From Alphaproteobacteria bacterium (GTDB lineage Bacteria > Pseudomonadota > Alphaproteobacteria > Caulobacterales > Parvularculaceae), in assembly GCA_030428745.1 (NCBI GenBank), contig JAUIEG010000096.1, positions 1-8,376 on the forward strand: 8,376 bases of DNA, in the 5' to 3' direction. A program made the translations under genes and the position numbers. A model generated the notes under the pieces. The model made no database searches and was not told where the DNA came from. It saw nothing but the letters and a program-made list of their open reading frames with translations. Below are positions 7,672 to 8,376 of this stretch, piece by piece. Position 1 is the first letter of the stretch. Every line of letters begins with the position of its first letter.

Positions 7672-7696
7672 GGCACTCACTCCCGGTGAGTGCTAA
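7670..7696. promoter_or_regulatory. CIRCE operator, HrcA-binding site of groESL
   Basis: TTGGCACTC (7670-7678), nine bases, then GAGTGCTAA (7688-7696) match the CIRCE consensus TTAGCACTC-N9-GAGTGCTAA with a single change in one arm. HrcA represses groE and dnaK operons through this element and releases it on heat stress. It overlaps the predicted transcription start of groESL, as expected for a repressor site. hrcA itself is not in the window. Confidence 0.95.
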
Positions 7697-7700
7697 CGGC

Positions 7701-7729
7701 GATTTAGGAGCGGGAGGCGGAACCGTCAA
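7701..7729 (-). promoter_or_regulatory. sigma70-type promoter of groESL
   Basis: On the minus strand, TTGACG (7724-7729) and TAAATC (7701-7706) are separated by exactly 17 bases. Transcription would start about 7693-7695, inside the upstream arm of CIRCE. A heat-shock sigma32 promoter is possible in the same place in alphaproteobacteria, but I see no clear CCCCAT-type -10 box. Confidence 0.7.
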
Positions 7730-7925
7730 GGGGCGGGCTCCAAGGAAGTTTTATGTTTGCAGACAATTGTTTCGCGTATGGGGGGAAACTTTTATCCTAC
7801 TTACCTGTTTTTAATGGCGGAGCGCCCTCAATCAGCCCATATTCCGGGCGATATTTCAGGGCCGGACGGGGGCGCGAGGCTGCCCGGACGATAGAGTCAA
7901 TGCAACGCTGAAAGGAACAACAGCA

Positions 7926-8376
7926 ATGCGGAAAATGCTTATTCTTGCGTCGGTCGCGGTCTTCGCGGTCGGCTGCACCACTAATCCCTACACAGGCGAA
8001 AAGCGCGCCAGCCGGACGGTGACGTCAGGCGCGGCGGGCGCAGGCGCCGGCGCGGCGGCGGGCGCGATCGTTGGCGCGATCGCTGGCGACGCGAAAAAAG
8101 GCGCCATCATCGGCGCGGGCGTTGGCGCGGCCACCGGTGTCGGCATCGGCGTCTATCAGGACCGCCAACAGGCGAAACTGCGTGAGCGCCTCGCCAATTC
8201 AGGCGTTTCCGTCACCCGCAATGGCGACAACATCATTCTCAACATGCCGTCCGACATCACCTTTGGGGTGAACCAGTCGGATATCACACCGGGCTTTTAC
8301 GAGACCCTGAATTCGGTCGCGATCGTTTTGAAAGAATATAAAAAGACGAGCGTCAGCGTTTACGGCCATGCCGACT
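7926..8376 (+). CDS. OmpA-family lipoprotein with glycine zipper, 3' end outside window
   Basis: The first 150 residues are present; the gene runs off the window. A lipoprotein signal (MRKMLILASVAVFAVGC) ends at Cys17, the likely lipidated residue. Residues 35-75 are an almost pure Gly/Ala/Ile/Val stretch with GxxxG spacing, a glycine-zipper segment that could insert in or associate with a membrane, interrupted by DAKKGA at 55-60. An OmpA-like peptidoglycan-binding domain then begins near residue 100: NIILNMPSDITFGVNQSDI, a helix, and the strand SVSVYGHAD, where the family's ligand-binding Asp/Arg region starts. The arrangement is like YiaD-type outer-membrane lipoproteins that tie the outer membrane to the cell wall. 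GAAAGGA (7910-7916) supports the start. It is divergent from groESL; the 229 bases between CIRCE and the ATG hold the groESL promoter, but no plus-strand promoter I can defend. Confidence 0.88.
   Translation, partial: MRKMLILASVAVFAVGCTTNPYTGEKRASRTVTSGAAGAGAGAAAGAIVGAIAGDAKKGAIIGAGVGAATGVGIGVYQDRQQAKLRERLANSGVSVTRNGDNIILNMPSDITFGVNQSDITPGFYETLNSVAIVLKEYKKTSVSVYGHAD

Noticed and set aside
7767..7795. TTGTTT-N17-TTTTAT as promoter of the OmpA-like lipoprotein
   Set aside because: The -10 match is poor and would leave a leader of about 125 bases; other weak combinations in the same spacer are as good.
8071..8271. 66-residue frame inside the OmpA-like lipoprotein gene
   Set aside because: It is an out-of-frame shadow of the Gly/Ala-rich segment of the real gene.

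Overview
The window is high-GC DNA from an alphaproteobacterium, judged from codon use and gene content. Supporting signs are a polyhydroxybutyrate-type phaA-phaB pair, a HrcA/CIRCE-type groESL operon with a Met/Gly-rich GroEL tail, and a secreted protein resembling a domain of unknown function (DUF4908) that I recall from Caulobacterales and Parvularculales. No genus can be assigned from sequence alone. Most of the window is ordinary chromosome. I see no phage genes, transposase, CRISPR array, tRNA or rRNA.

Left part (1-2487, plus strand). The 3' end of an acetyl-CoA acetyltransferase (phaA) is followed by phaB (acetoacetyl-CoA reductase), and a strong intrinsic terminator closes the pair. 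Together they make (R)-3-hydroxybutyryl-CoA from acetyl-CoA. Two exported proteins of unknown function follow: a 286-298-residue DUF4908-like protein and a 131-residue protein with four cysteines. The second ends in a terminator hairpin that spans its stop codon.

Middle part (2486-5493, minus strand). A MarC-family inner-membrane protein converges on the small secreted protein. Upstream of it is a 707-residue secreted alpha/beta-hydrolase of the tripeptidyl/prolyl aminopeptidase-like (S33) type. This enzyme has a complete catalytic triad and an unusual C-terminal block of four predicted membrane helices. It has its own promoter candidate, an upstream palindrome and a terminator.

Right part (5494-8376). 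groES-groEL is transcribed leftward from a sigma70-like promoter whose start site falls at the edge of a CIRCE operator. A perfect 9-bp inverted repeat abuts CIRCE in the leader. The 3' end of groEL is odd: its last 16 bases, including the stop codon, recur as an exact copy 88 bp further on, and the 72 bp between the copies hold two perfect hairpins. Divergent from groESL starts a lipoprotein with a glycine zipper and an OmpA-like domain, cut by the window edge.

The observations most worth a second look are the palindromic segment after groEL, the four-helix hydrolase, the CIRCE-adjacent hairpin, and the two uncharacterised exported proteins. I did not find a convincing new multi-gene system.
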